A stretch of DNA of 43,540 nt from an uncultured Oscillospiraceae bacterium (GTDB lineage Bacteria > Bacillota > Clostridia > Oscillospirales > Ruminococcaceae): assembly GCA_910587135.1 (NCBI GenBank), contig CAJULF010000023.1:1-43540 (forward strand), read 5' to 3'. Positions 8,569-16,156 of the stretch are shown here, piece by piece (within the stretch, counting starts at the first letter, position 1; each line of letters begins with the position of its first letter). A model generated the notes under the pieces. That model saw nothing but the letters and a program-made list of their open reading frames with translations, was not told the origin of the DNA and made no database searches. The translations under genes and the position numbers were made by a program.

Positions 8569-8681
8569 TACCGGCAAAGCAAAAAATATTTTCTCCGGTA
8601 TATTAGGAGGAAATCATACTTGTTAAGGCAACATAGCCCAAAGCTTGTGCGCGGATTGCGCGGCGGATTTCTTGTCAGACG
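8569..8681. other. Downstream region with orphan ribosome site
   Basis: A taccgg / ccggta inverted pair (8569-8602, long A/T loop) follows the dockerin gene. A very good aggagg at 8606-8611 has no convincing gene after it; a TTG-started frame runs about 30 codons through a decayed R2 half (ttaaggcaacat at 8622) into R3. It looks like the remains of a lost gene. Confidence 0.35.
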
Positions 8682-8757
8682 ACGGCAATTTTTCGCCGAC
8701 GTACCGTAGTGTCGGCTCAACACAGTCAGCCTATCAAGAAAATTTGCCTGAGTATGG
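8682..8757 (+). repeat. R3 direct repeat, downstream copy
   Basis: Second 76-bp copy, about 87% identical to 6910-6985, same orientation. Confidence 0.75.
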
Positions 8758-8765
8758 CGGAAAAT

Positions 8766-9005
8766 ACGCAAGCAAGATGCATGCGGCAGTCTGTAAAAAG
8801 CCTATATGCCACGCAATGTCGGCGCATGAAATTTCAAAAAGCACATATTTGCCATTTGGCAAATATGTGCGGTTTCCGTTAGGCATACTCCGTTAGGCAT
8901 GCGCAGCGTAACGGAGTATGCCTAACGGAAATTTTGAAACTTTTTTAAATATTTAGCCTTAGGTAAACCTTTATATACAGGCTGACGCAAGCAATATGCC
9001 TACGG
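8766..9005 (+). mobile_element. R1 structured repeat, copy 5, with 21-bp target duplication
   Basis: The element proper is 8787-8984 (198 bp), with ends cagtctgta and tacaggctg. It carries the aaatttcaaaa stem and hairpins cacatatttgcc / ggcaaatatgtg and ccgttaggcatactccg / cggagtatgcctaacgg. It is bracketed exactly by 21-bp direct repeats at 8766-8786 and 8985-9005, matching at 18 of 21 positions. The left copy is a near-palindrome: cgcaagca, aga, tgcatgcg (7 of 8 pairs). Confidence 0.85.
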
Positions 9006-9067
9006 TGAGATACTAAACGGCTCTTAAAAATGCTGATTGACCAAAGCCGAAAGATACAAGAAAAACC

Positions 9068-9799
9068 ATGAAAAATTTAGATTATTTATTGTGGCTAAGG
9101 CGGGAAAGCGGGCTTCCCCATCCGCCCTACGGGGACGAGAGGGAGTTTTACGACATGGTGTCCTCGGGAGACGTCGAGGGGATACTGGAACTGAGGAGGA
9201 AATATCCTCCCGAGCCTGACAGCGGCTCGGAAAAGGGCAGGCTGTCGGACAACCCCCTGCGCAATGCCGTATATCATCTTGTAGCGAACTGCACCATAAT
9301 AACGCGCCGATGTATTGCCGCAGGAATGTCGCAGGAGCAGGCGTATACTCTTAGCGATATTTTTATCCGCCGCGCGGACCTCTGCCGCAGCACGGCAGAG
9401 GTGGCGGAGGTGAACGATGAGATGGCTCTGGAATTCGCGCACAGAATGAAAGAAGCGGTCAGCGGCGGCTTTTCGTCTACGGTTAAGCGAACGCTGAGAT
9501 ATATGGGCGACAATTTGTACAATAAAATAACCGTTTCGGATATCGCGGCGGCGGCAGGGTACAACCGAAGCCATCTTTCCACGCTGTTTAAGCGGGAAAC
9601 GGGTATCACCATAACGGAGTGTGTGCGCAAAATGCGTATTGATGAAGCAAAAAAGCTTATTTCAAAAGATGTTCCGCTTTCGGCGGTGGCAAATTCTCTG
9701 GGATTTTGTTCGCAAAGTCATTTTTGCAAGTGCTTCAAGGACGAAACCGGTATGACTCCGTTGGAATACCGCGACAGCGGCGATGGGTCGGAGCTGTAA
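9068..9799 (+). CDS. AraC-family transcriptional regulator
   Basis: 243 aa. The C-terminal double helix-turn-helix is clear: TVSDIAAAAGYNRSHLSTLF, then SAVANSLGFCSQSHFCKCFK and the signature GMTPLEYR. The N-terminal 130 residues are mostly helical with no sugar-binding cupin evident; AVYHLVANCTIITRRCIAAG followed by SQEQAYTLSDIFIRRAD is a recurrent pattern in Clostridia regulators that lack a known ligand. The start ATG has only a weak ribosome site; the next in-frame Met is about 30 codons later. Target genes are unknown; it could control the dockerin gene upstream or act elsewhere. Confidence 0.85.
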   Translation: MKNLDYLLWLRRESGLPHPPYGDEREFYDMVSSGDVEGILELRRKYPPEPDSGSEKGRLSDNPLRNAVYHLVANCTIITRRCIAAGMSQEQAYTLSDIFIRRADLCRSTAEVAEVNDEMALEFAHRMKEAVSGGFSSTVKRTLRYMGDNLYNKITVSDIAAAAGYNRSHLSTLFKRETGITITECVRKMRIDEAKKLISKDVPLSAVANSLGFCSQSHFCKCFKDETGMTPLEYRDSGDGSEL

Positions 9800-9969
9800 A
9801 AAAGTTTATTCGCCGCGCAACGTAAACACGTAAAATTTCAAAAAGTGCTGAGCTTTGCTCCCTTTTACCTTTTGTGTTGACAAATGCCCCTTTCGTTAAA
9901 ATGACTGAACAGACGGTTATCCATCATGAATAACCGCACGTCAAATCAGGATTTGTGGAGGAAAATAAT
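9800..9969. other. Leader of the orphan gene, with R1 fragment
   Basis: A short stretch near 9830-9848 (taaaatttcaaaaagtgctg) is a decayed R1 left-end fragment. cggttat / ataaccg (9913-9938) can form a hairpin upstream of the next gene's tggagg ribosome site. The ttgaca at 9877-9882 is only 14 nt from the nearest -10-like hexamer, so no promoter is called. Confidence 0.3.
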
Positions 9970-10368
9970 ATGGACTTAATGAATGAACTTTTGAATTGCC
10001 TTAATAGTATTGACTATGATTTATTTGACGAAGATTACTTAAATGAATTACTTGACAGTAGGGACAGTGCCCCATTTGATACTGAATGGTGTCGGGTTGA
10101 TGAAGAAATAGAAGCACTGAAAAATACCCAAAGTTATACAGACGAAAACGAAGAAGCACAAGGTGAAATAAGAGAAAAAGCGTTTATGATAATTGAAGAA
10201 AATACCGAAAGCGAATTGGCGGAGTATGTTTCCGATGACTTTGGGTTGATTTATGACAGTCTTGTATTAAACTATAAAGTAAATGGCTTGATAAGGTTAT
10301 TGCGGCATACAAAAATAAAAAAATTCCTTGTGGCGAACTTTAATCCGGATTACGATTTGTCGCCCTGA
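9970..10368 (+). CDS. Small acidic protein, unknown
   Basis: 132 aa, strongly acidic (MNELLNCLNSIDYDLFDEDY...), predicted mostly helical, with no signal peptide or membrane segment. I do not recognise a family. The start at 9970 follows an ideal tggagg site; a GTG 15 bases upstream overlaps that site and is unlikely. The gene is visibly more A+T-rich than all its neighbours, with codons such as tta, ata and aaa dominating. It stands alone between repeat-rich spacers, consistent with recent acquisition. Small acidic proteins of this kind are often immunity or antitoxin-like, but nothing here proves that. Confidence 0.7.
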   Translation: MDLMNELLNCLNSIDYDLFDEDYLNELLDSRDSAPFDTEWCRVDEEIEALKNTQSYTDENEEAQGEIREKAFMIIEENTESELAEYVSDDFGLIYDSLVLNYKVNGLIRLLRHTKIKKFLVANFNPDYDLSP

Positions 10369-10537
10369 TTATATAGCAGCCAATGTTTAATTTTAATCTG
10401 CCATAGGCGAAATTACCGGTGTCCGGCTCCATAAACACGAAAGGTAAAAGGATTGAGCTTTGTGCAACAATCGCGTGGGCTGTTTTGGTATTTTGATTTA
10501 TTTTGCGTAAAAATCCTTGAATGGCAAATGCAGTGCT
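10369..10537. other. Gene-free spacer
   Basis: Nothing supported: AT-rich sequence without a terminator-grade hairpin or an open frame with a ribosome site. Confidence 0.4.
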
Positions 10538-10630
10538 CGGTTTGTAGAAAAAGTCTATTTGCCGCATTACTTCAATGCATGAAATTTTTAAATTTTCTAA
10601 ATAATCCGCCTTATGTCAACATTCAGACCG
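10538..10630 (+). repeat. R1 structured repeat, copy 6 (internally deleted)
   Basis: 93-bp remnant from cggtttgta to cattcagac. The left end (gtagaaaaagtctatttgcc), a merged stem (gaaatttttaaattttc) and the right end (ccttatgtcaac) are kept, but both inner hairpins are missing. Confidence 0.65.
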
Positions 10631-10694
10631 GCGCACTTAACGCGGGGACTCCGGCAAAATATTCCCGCAAAACCGTAAAAGAGCGAATTACCCC

Positions 10695-10723
10695 TTGAAA
10701 AATGAAGCGAAAAGTGTTAAAAT
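10695..10723 (+). promoter_or_regulatory. Promoter of ychF
   Basis: ttgaaa, 17-nt spacer, taaaat. Predicted start near 10730, so the 5' leader of about 80 nt contains the R2 palindrome. Confidence 0.65.
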
Positions 10724-10741
10724 ATAAAATATAACAACTAA

Positions 10742-10791
10742 AGGCAACACCGCACAAAATCCGCGCTTCGCGCTTTTTACGGTGCTGCCTA
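10742..10791. repeat. R2 palindrome in the ychF leader
   Basis: aggcaacaccg / cggtgctgcct (10 of 11 pairs) with an inner gcgcttcgcgc hairpin. It ends about 17 nt before the ychF start codon and would fold as a stable stem-loop in the mRNA leader. Confidence 0.75.
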
Positions 10792-10808
10792 AAGAAAGGT
10801 CACAATCA

Positions 10809-11903
10809 ATGAAATTAGGTATGGTAGGTCTGCCGAATGTCGGCAAGAGTACGTTGTTTAACGCACTGACGAACGCAGGTGCGGAATCCGCAAATTATCC
10901 GTTCTGCACGATAGAGCCGAACGTGGGCATAGTTTCCGTTCCCGATGAGCGTCTGGACAAGCTTGCCGAAATGTACAGCCCCGAAAAATTCACCCCCGCC
11001 ACACTGGAGTTTGTGGATATCGCGGGACTTGTAAAAGGCGCGAGCAAGGGCGAGGGTCTGGGAAACAAGTTTTTGTCAAATATCCGCGAGGTTGACGCTA
11101 TCGTTCATGTGGTGCGCTGCTTTGAGGACGATAACATTATCCATGTCGACGGCTCAATAGGCGCGGCGCGGGATATCGAAACCATCAATCTCGAGCTTGT
11201 TTTCTCCGATCTGGAGATACTCGAGCGCCGTATCGACAGGGCGAAAAAGGCTCTTAAGGGAGATAAAGGCGTTCAGAAGGAGCTGGATTTTTTTGAGGCT
11301 CTCAAGGCTCACCTTGAAAACGGAAAATCCGCCCGCAGCTACGACTATTCCGAGGACGAAAGGGAAATGCTGAGGGATACCCCGTTGCTTTCCAACAAGC
11401 CCGTAATATATGCCGCGAATATGTCCGAGGCGGATTTTACGGGAGATATAAATAACAACGCGCAATATAAAGCGGTGTGTGCCATAGCCGCGGATGAGCA
11501 CTCCGAGGTGCTGCCCATATGCGCGCAGATAGAGGCGGAAATTTCCGATATGTCCGATGAGGACAAGGAAATGTTCCTTGCGGATATGAAGCTGGAATCT
11601 TCGGGGCTTGCGCGTATCATCAAAACGGGTTATCGTTTGCTGGGACTTATTTCTTTCCTTACCGCAGGACCCAAGGAGGTTCGCGCGTGGACTATCACCA
11701 AAGGAACAAAAGCTCCGCAGGCGGCGGGAAAAATCCACACCGATTTTGAAAGAGGGTTTATTCGCGCGGAGATAGTCGCTTTTGACGACCTTATTTCATG
11801 CGGCGGAATGAACGGCGCTAAGGAAAAAGGACTTGTACGTCTTGAGGGCAAGGAATATGTAATGCAGGACGGCGACGTTACTTTGTTTAAATTCAACGTT
11901 TAA
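10809..11903 (+). CDS. ychF: Redox-/ribosome-associated ATPase YchF (OLA1 family)
   Basis: 364 aa, the standard family length. Obg-like P-loop NTPase that prefers ATP and binds ribosomes; implicated in stress responses. The N-terminal G domain begins MKLGMVGLPNVGKSTLFNAL (G1), then DIAGLVKGASKGEGLGN (G3). A coiled-coil insertion (about 130-200) and the C-terminal TGS domain (from about 280; VRAWTITKGTKAPQAAGKIH) follow, ending FERGFIRAEIVAFDDL. The start is the ATG at 10809; the in-frame extension upstream is coded by the R2 hairpin and is not credible. The next gene follows after one base. Confidence 0.97.
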   Translation: MKLGMVGLPNVGKSTLFNALTNAGAESANYPFCTIEPNVGIVSVPDERLDKLAEMYSPEKFTPATLEFVDIAGLVKGASKGEGLGNKFLSNIREVDAIVHVVRCFEDDNIIHVDGSIGAARDIETINLELVFSDLEILERRIDRAKKALKGDKGVQKELDFFEALKAHLENGKSARSYDYSEDEREMLRDTPLLSNKPVIYAANMSEADFTGDINNNAQYKAVCAIAADEHSEVLPICAQIEAEISDMSDEDKEMFLADMKLESSGLARIIKTGYRLLGLISFLTAGPKEVRAWTITKGTKAPQAAGKIHTDFERGFIRAEIVAFDDLISCGGMNGAKEKGLVRLEGKEYVMQDGDVTLFKFNV

Positions 11904-11904
11904 T

Positions 11905-12645
11905 ATGAATAAAATTATCAAAGGTAAAAACCGCAACAATAAAGCTGCGGCGGCGCTGTTTGTGCTTCAGGTTATAGTGGGCATATGCCCCGTACTTCTT
12001 TTGGTAGCGTTCGTGTGGCTGAAGCTGTACGAAACTCCCATAACCGCGGCGGTGGTAATAGTACTGATTTTCTTGTGCAACGTGGGTTATGCTTTTCTCG
12101 CGCGGCGCTACAACGTGCTTAACAGCGGACTGCGCGGCGAAAAGCAGCTCTATCGTATCGCCAAAAAACTAAGCGGTAACAACATCATTCTGCGGAATCT
12201 CCCCGTGCGCTATAAAAAAGGGCGCTCGGAGCTTGACCTGATGGTGGTAAGCCACAGGGGAGTAATTATCGTAGAGGTCAAGAACCATTCCGGCACTATC
12301 AGCGGAAGCTGGAAAGCGGAAAAGTGGACTCAAAAAAAATTCTACCGCGACGGCAAAAACAGCAGCATAGAAATGGATAATCCCATTAAGCAGATGCGCC
12401 GTCAGCGAGATATAGTCAAGAGCATACTCAACGCTTCCGGCGAGGACGTATGGGTGGATACGGTTCTGTTTTTCTCATCTCCCAACGCCAAGCTGCGGCT
12501 TAATTTGCGGGAGAACGACTATGTCTGCTCCAGCAGCGCCGAGCTGCTGCATTTCCTTGAGGGCTATGACCGCGGGGAAACCATCTCTCGCTCACGCATG
12601 GATAAAATCGCCGCTATACTTAAAGAAGCGGCGAAGGATTTATAA
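11905..12645 (+). CDS. Membrane-anchored NERD-domain protein
   Basis: 246 aa. Two N-terminal membrane helices (about 17-39 and 46-66) are followed by a NERD (nuclease-related) domain: GLRGEKQLYRIAKKL, GRSELDLMVVSHRGVIIVEV then KN, the ELD...EVK pattern of a PD-(D/E)xK-like fold. NERD proteins are thought to process or bind DNA, but the activity is rarely shown. It starts one base after the ychF stop and lacks its own promoter, so the two are co-transcribed and probably translationally coupled. A terminator lies about 235 bases downstream. Confidence 0.85.
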   Translation: MNKIIKGKNRNNKAAAALFVLQVIVGICPVLLLVAFVWLKLYETPITAAVVIVLIFLCNVGYAFLARRYNVLNSGLRGEKQLYRIAKKLSGNNIILRNLPVRYKKGRSELDLMVVSHRGVIIVEVKNHSGTISGSWKAEKWTQKKFYRDGKNSSIEMDNPIKQMRRQRDIVKSILNASGEDVWVDTVLFFSSPNAKLRLNLRENDYVCSSSAELLHFLEGYDRGETISRSRMDKIAAILKEAAKDL

Positions 12646-12723
12646 ACAATGGGATACCGGAATGGAAACTGAGATGATATACATACAATCATCTCCAAAA
12701 TTGTAATATTATTGCTCCGCCAA

Positions 12724-12921
12724 CTAACTCTTGAATTTTCTGCTTGCCCATTCGCCTAAATACTTCGTAAGAAGTCCCTGAAATATGCGCATATTCCTGC
12801 GACATTCATCCCCGTCTTTTGACGAACGGTCGGCGCACAATTCTTCAGGCGCTAATTGGTGGAGCAATACATAATCGGAACGGACAATCAAAAGCTGATC
12901 CCGCTTATTGATTGTCCGATT
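12724..12921 (-). pseudogene. Possible coding remnant on the minus strand
   Basis: An open frame of about 65 codons without a start codon ends in ...LLTKYLGEWASRKFKS-stop and includes VRSDYVLLHQLAPEELCADR. The composition is protein-like and it opens right after a stop codon inside the terminator stem. I do not recognise the family. It could be the tail of a deleted gene, or chance. Confidence 0.25.
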
Positions 12922-12930
12922 TTATTTTAA
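12881..12930 (+). terminator. Rho-independent terminator of ychF-NERD
   Basis: Perfect 11-bp stem cggacaatcaa / ttgattgtccg followed by attttattttaattt. A classic intrinsic terminator in the plus direction. Confidence 0.85.
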
Positions 12931-12945
12931 TTTCCAATAAAAGCT

Positions 12946-12986
12946 TTAAGGCAACACCGCACATAGCTTGTGCGGTTTTGCCTTAA
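12946..12986. repeat. R2 palindrome, short complete copy
   Basis: 41 bp: ttaaggcaacaccgcaca and tgtgcggttttgccttaa pair at 17 of 18 positions around a 5-nt loop. This is the cleanest short copy of the family. It begins and ends with TTAA. Confidence 0.8.
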
Positions 12987-13066
12987 GTACCATGGGAGCG
13001 GATTAGTCCGAATCACCTATCAGATGTGACAAAACGCCATCATTTTTGTTTAAAAGAGCCGAAAAG

Positions 13067-13195
13067 TTTTCAACAATTCCAACGTTGAAAAGTGCCTTAA
13101 AAGTTGAAAAGTTAAGTTTTCAAGGGTCGTTTTCAACATTTTTACTTGTTTTTTCTGCATTTTTCCTCAACCAAGCCATCTGAAACGGTTGAAAA
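13067..13195. promoter_or_regulatory. Cluster of GTTGAAAA / TTTTCAAC octamers
   Basis: Five exact copies (13067 minus, 13084 plus, 13103 plus, 13130 minus, 13188 plus) and one near-copy (13117 minus) of one octamer within 129 bp, several arranged as inverted pairs. No gene lies in this segment. It may be a protein-binding array; the function is unknown. Confidence 0.35.
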
Positions 13196-13274
13196 CTTGG
13201 TTAAAAACGTGGAAAAATCAAGTGGAAAGAAAATCGGGATTTTCGGCTTTTGCCTGATTGTTCATGCAGAAAAT

Positions 13275-13523
13275 CGGTTTGTAAAAAGCCAATTGACAAC
13301 GCAATGTCGGCGCATGAAATTTCAAAAAGTGTCATAATTTGAGAAGCAAATTATGACCGGTTTCCGCAATCGCGCGGAGGTGGTTTTGCGCAATATGCGC
13401 GTGGCTGCTTGTGGAGTTTTGCAGCTGTTTGCGCAAAACCTCGCGAAGCGAACGGCTCGTGATTGCGGAAATTTTGAAATTTTTAAAATAATCACCCTTA
13501 GGTCAACCTTTATATACAAACTG
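13275..13523 (+). repeat. R1 structured repeat, copy 7
   Basis: Full-length 249-bp copy from cggtttgta to tacaaactg. It shows gcaatgtcggcgcatg, the aaatttcaaaa stem, hairpin tcataatttg / caaattatga and the long second hairpin (ccgcaatcgcgcgg ... ctcgtgattgcgg with a gcagctg centre). A perfect 11-bp hairpin starts at the very next base. Confidence 0.85.
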
Positions 13524-13562
13524 AAATCTCCTTGTCGTACATAAAATACGCCAAGGAGATTT
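13524..13562. terminator. Hairpin terminator downstream of the DUF2339 gene
   Basis: aaatctccttg / caaggagattt, a perfect 11-bp stem with a 17-nt loop, about 60 bases past the stop of the minus-strand gene. It abuts R1 copy 7, which may have inserted at its base. Confidence 0.6.
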
Positions 13563-13619
13563 GACAAATATAAGTGCCGGATTTTTGCTTAGATGTCTAT
13601 ACGGGGATTGTGAATAGTA

Positions 13620-15590
13620 TTATTTGTTTTTCATTTTTTTGCTGACAAAACCATAAGCAAACGATATACACAAGAGCGTCAGACCGAAGCCGATAAACAT
13701 AAGAGTTCTGCCCACCGCGTCAAGCCCCTTAAAATCGAACAGGAACAGCTTTGCCGCCGACAGCAGCGCCAGTGCAAGACCAAAGCGCCTTAAAAGCGCG
13801 TTACCCTTTCGGAATCCGAAAACTATCCACAGTGCCGCCATTGCCAGGTATACTATACTTATTATGCAGCTTGCAAATACCACCCACTTGTTCGAGCCCA
13901 GTGTTACGGTCAGAGCGTACAGTCCATAAGAGGACACTACCAGTCCGACCGCGCGCGCAAACTTAGGAGCAAGCGACTTTATTTTAAGAGCCATATCCAG
14001 CGCAGCCAATACCGAAGCGACGTTAAGCGCGACAGTCAATATAACCGCAAGAACCGTATTCTCCGATGCCTGCGCGTTATGTATGTTTGCGGTAAGCAAG
14101 AAAAGCAATCCCACTGTATAAAGCGACAGCGACAGTCCCGCCGCCCCCTTTTTCATATGCTTCAGCTTTCCCGAAACAAAGCCCAGCAGCATCCACGCTG
14201 CAGCAGAAAACGCCGCTGCGTAAAGCCCCTGTGTTCCGTATATCACCGTGCCGGTTCGTATCAGCAGCCCTATCAGCTTTTCCGACAGCATATAGCTTGC
14301 ATACGCGCCAAGATTTATCATAGCCGCTGCTGTGTAAACATTGAACAGTACGCTCTCTCTTTTGCGGACGATATAAAGTATCATCAGTCCAAGCCATATC
14401 GCCGCGTTAAGCGTGAATTGCCACGCAAATATGTCGCCGTTGATAAAGCAGCAATACGTCAGGAAACACCATTCGGCAACCGAAAGCAAAGCATATCCCC
14501 AAACTCTGAGCATCTGTCGGTTTGACAGCAGCCCCCACACCATGACCACCGCCGCAAACAGGTGGAACACAATATAAGCGTATTCGCCCGCAAACGCGGT
14601 AAATAAGGCGATAGCTGTTGTTGACAGGAACAGATTATCCATACAAACGGCCGCTGCGGTTTTCTGACCGACAGTTGCCGCAAGGGCTATCTTGAGTCCG
14701 AGATACAGCGCCGCCAGCATAAACAGAGCTGCTCCCGCCGAAACGCTGTCCGTAAAAATCGACATAAAGCAGAACACAGCAAGTATGGTAGCGGTCTGAG
14801 AAATGATTAAAATCACCTGATCTCCTGCCGCCATCTTTCCGTTGTTTCTTACGGCTTCAAGAAGGGTATACGCGGAGTATATCCCATAGGAAACCAACAC
14901 ATACAGAGATATCAGAACAGCCACCGCAAACTCCGAATTGATGTGCTCTTTTGCATAAAATACCATGGATACCGCCGTGATAAAGTTGCACGCCATTCCC
15001 GTCGGCATAACGCCTGCCCATCTTTTATGCGCCGCGACGATGACCGCCGCGCCCTGAATTACAAGCAGATAGGTAATCGTCGAGTATAACCCCGCTTCCG
15101 TATCCGCTGCCGCGAAAAAGGGAAGAAAAGCGCATATCAGCGTTATTATCATAACTGTCTGGGATCTATACCGCCATGCAAGCATCATACCGCCCAGCGA
15201 TATTCCCGTACCTATGCCGATAACGGCAATTGTATTGACGGCTTCAAGCGAGTAATAGCTTATCAGTACCGAAATCGCGGCGTCAATTATCGCTCCCAGT
15301 GTAAGCGCCCGCGCAAAAATCACGGAATGCATACGGTAGAAAAGCTCTCCCGCTCCCGCCATCACTGCGCCAACCGCGAATATCATTAGCATTCTTACTG
15401 TCGCCGAGATATATCCCTCAGAAACCGCGGCAAATGCTATTACTCCGAGTATAATAAATACTACTCCTATTTTGCTCAATATATTAAGCCCTACAAAAAG
15501 CTCTCCGCCCGCAGGCGTCTGCTTTCCGGACTGAGCCTGCGGACTATGCGGCTGCGGGAAATGGTTTTGAGTATCGTTGTGGTTGTTCAT
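13620..15590 (-). CDS. DUF2339-family polytopic membrane protein
   Basis: 656 aa with about 18-20 hydrophobic helices after a short hydrophilic, Pro/Gln-rich N terminus. The family signature GGELFVGLNILSKIGVVFII opens the first helices, and ALLRRFGLALALLSAAKLFL followed by DFKGLD near the C terminus is the other typical DUF2339 region. The biochemical role of the family is unknown; it is suspected to act in envelope processes. The ATG follows a good aaaggag site. A minus-strand promoter lies 40-70 bases upstream. Monocistronic. Confidence 0.85.
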   Translation of the reverse strand: MNNHNDTQNHFPQPHSPQAQSGKQTPAGGELFVGLNILSKIGVVFIILGVIAFAAVSEGYISATVRMLMIFAVGAVMAGAGELFYRMHSVIFARALTLGAIIDAAISVLISYYSLEAVNTIAVIGIGTGISLGGMMLAWRYRSQTVMIITLICAFLPFFAAADTEAGLYSTITYLLVIQGAAVIVAAHKRWAGVMPTGMACNFITAVSMVFYAKEHINSEFAVAVLISLYVLVSYGIYSAYTLLEAVRNNGKMAAGDQVILIISQTATILAVFCFMSIFTDSVSAGAALFMLAALYLGLKIALAATVGQKTAAAVCMDNLFLSTTAIALFTAFAGEYAYIVFHLFAAVVMVWGLLSNRQMLRVWGYALLSVAEWCFLTYCCFINGDIFAWQFTLNAAIWLGLMILYIVRKRESVLFNVYTAAAMINLGAYASYMLSEKLIGLLIRTGTVIYGTQGLYAAAFSAAAWMLLGFVSGKLKHMKKGAAGLSLSLYTVGLLFLLTANIHNAQASENTVLAVILTVALNVASVLAALDMALKIKSLAPKFARAVGLVVSSYGLYALTVTLGSNKWVVFASCIISIVYLAMAALWIVFGFRKGNALLRRFGLALALLSAAKLFLFDFKGLDAVGRTLMFIGFGLTLLCISFAYGFVSKKMKNK

Positions 15591-15629
15591 GCCAAAGCTC
15601 CTTTTCTGTCAGACTGTAAATGTAATAAT

Positions 15630-15658
15630 ATTGTAGCACAATTTATTGAATATTACAA
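15630..15658 (-). promoter_or_regulatory. Promoter of the DUF2339 gene
   Basis: Read on the minus strand: ttgtaa (15653-15658), 17-nt spacer, tacaat (15630-15635). Leader about 35 nt. Confidence 0.6.
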
Positions 15659-15675
15659 TAGGGTAATCCCCGTTA

Positions 15676-15967
15676 ACATAAATAATAATTTATACCAGAC
15701 TGTATATAAAGGTTGACCTGAATTGGATTATTTTAAAATATTTCAAAATTTCCGCAAGCACGCGCCGTTCGCTGCGCGAGGTTTTGCGCAAACAGCTGCA
15801 AAACTCCATAAGCAGCTACATGCATATTGCGCAAAACCACTTCCGCGCGATTGCGGAAACCGGTCATAATTTGCTGTGCAAATTATGACACTTTTTGAAA
15901 TTTCATGCGCCGACATTGCGTGGCAAATAGGCTTTTTCTACAAGCTGACATAAATAATAATTTATAC
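15676..15967 (-). mobile_element. R1 structured repeat, copy 8, with perfect 20-bp target duplication
   Basis: The element proper is 15696-15947 (252 bp), minus orientation, ends cagactgta and tacaagctg. It is bracketed exactly by identical 20-bp direct repeats, 15676-15695 and 15948-15967. The repeated sequence contains the palindrome ataaat-aata-atttat. The inner hairpins are complete. It lies just upstream of the DUF2339 promoter. Confidence 0.9.
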
Positions 15968-15979
15968 TTATTCCCATCA

Positions 15980-16050
15980 GAAAGTGTACAAAAAATCTTC
16001 GTAAAAACTCTGATATACGATTTTGGAGATGATTTTTTATGTACACTTTC
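15980..16050. repeat. Inverted repeat gaaagtgtac / gtacactttc
   Basis: Perfect 10-bp arms (15980-15989 and 16041-16050), extended by an aaaaatc / gattttt pair, around a loop of about 50 nt. Its right arm covers the first codons of a small open frame. It could be another short palindromic repeat or a leader structure. Confidence 0.35.
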
Positions 16051-16119
16051 AATAAGGAATTAGTATTATACAGCCCGCGCACTGCTGATATCGTTCTTAT
16101 TCGGGATATAAAACAATAA
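16039..16119 (+). CDS. Possible 26-residue small protein
   Basis: Starts MYTFNKELVLYSPRTADIV, with ggaga 10 bases upstream and TAA inside the following terminator stem. The tight fit of a ribosome site, start codon and terminator suggests a transcribed small gene or the tail of a lost one. No family is recognised and no plus-strand promoter is obvious. Confidence 0.25.
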   Translation: MYTFNKELVLYSPRTADIVLIRDIKQ

Positions 16120-16150
16120 CCGCAAGCCGGAAAGTCGGTCTGCGGTTATT
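16115..16150. terminator. Bidirectional terminator downstream of cheB
   Basis: Perfect 10-bp stem aataaccgca / tgcggttatt with further gccg/cggt pairing inside, followed by ttctta on plus and gttttat on minus. It lies seven bases beyond the cheB stop. Confidence 0.8.
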
Positions 16151-16156
16151 TTCTTA

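Noticed and set aside
9877..9902. ttgaca followed by taaaat as a promoter for the orphan gene
   Set aside because: Spacer is only 14 nt, too short for a standard sigma-A promoter.
13251..13547. Target duplication around R1 copy 7
   Set aside because: Flanks match at only about 11 of 16 positions next to the element, which is not convincing; only the adjacent hairpin is reported.
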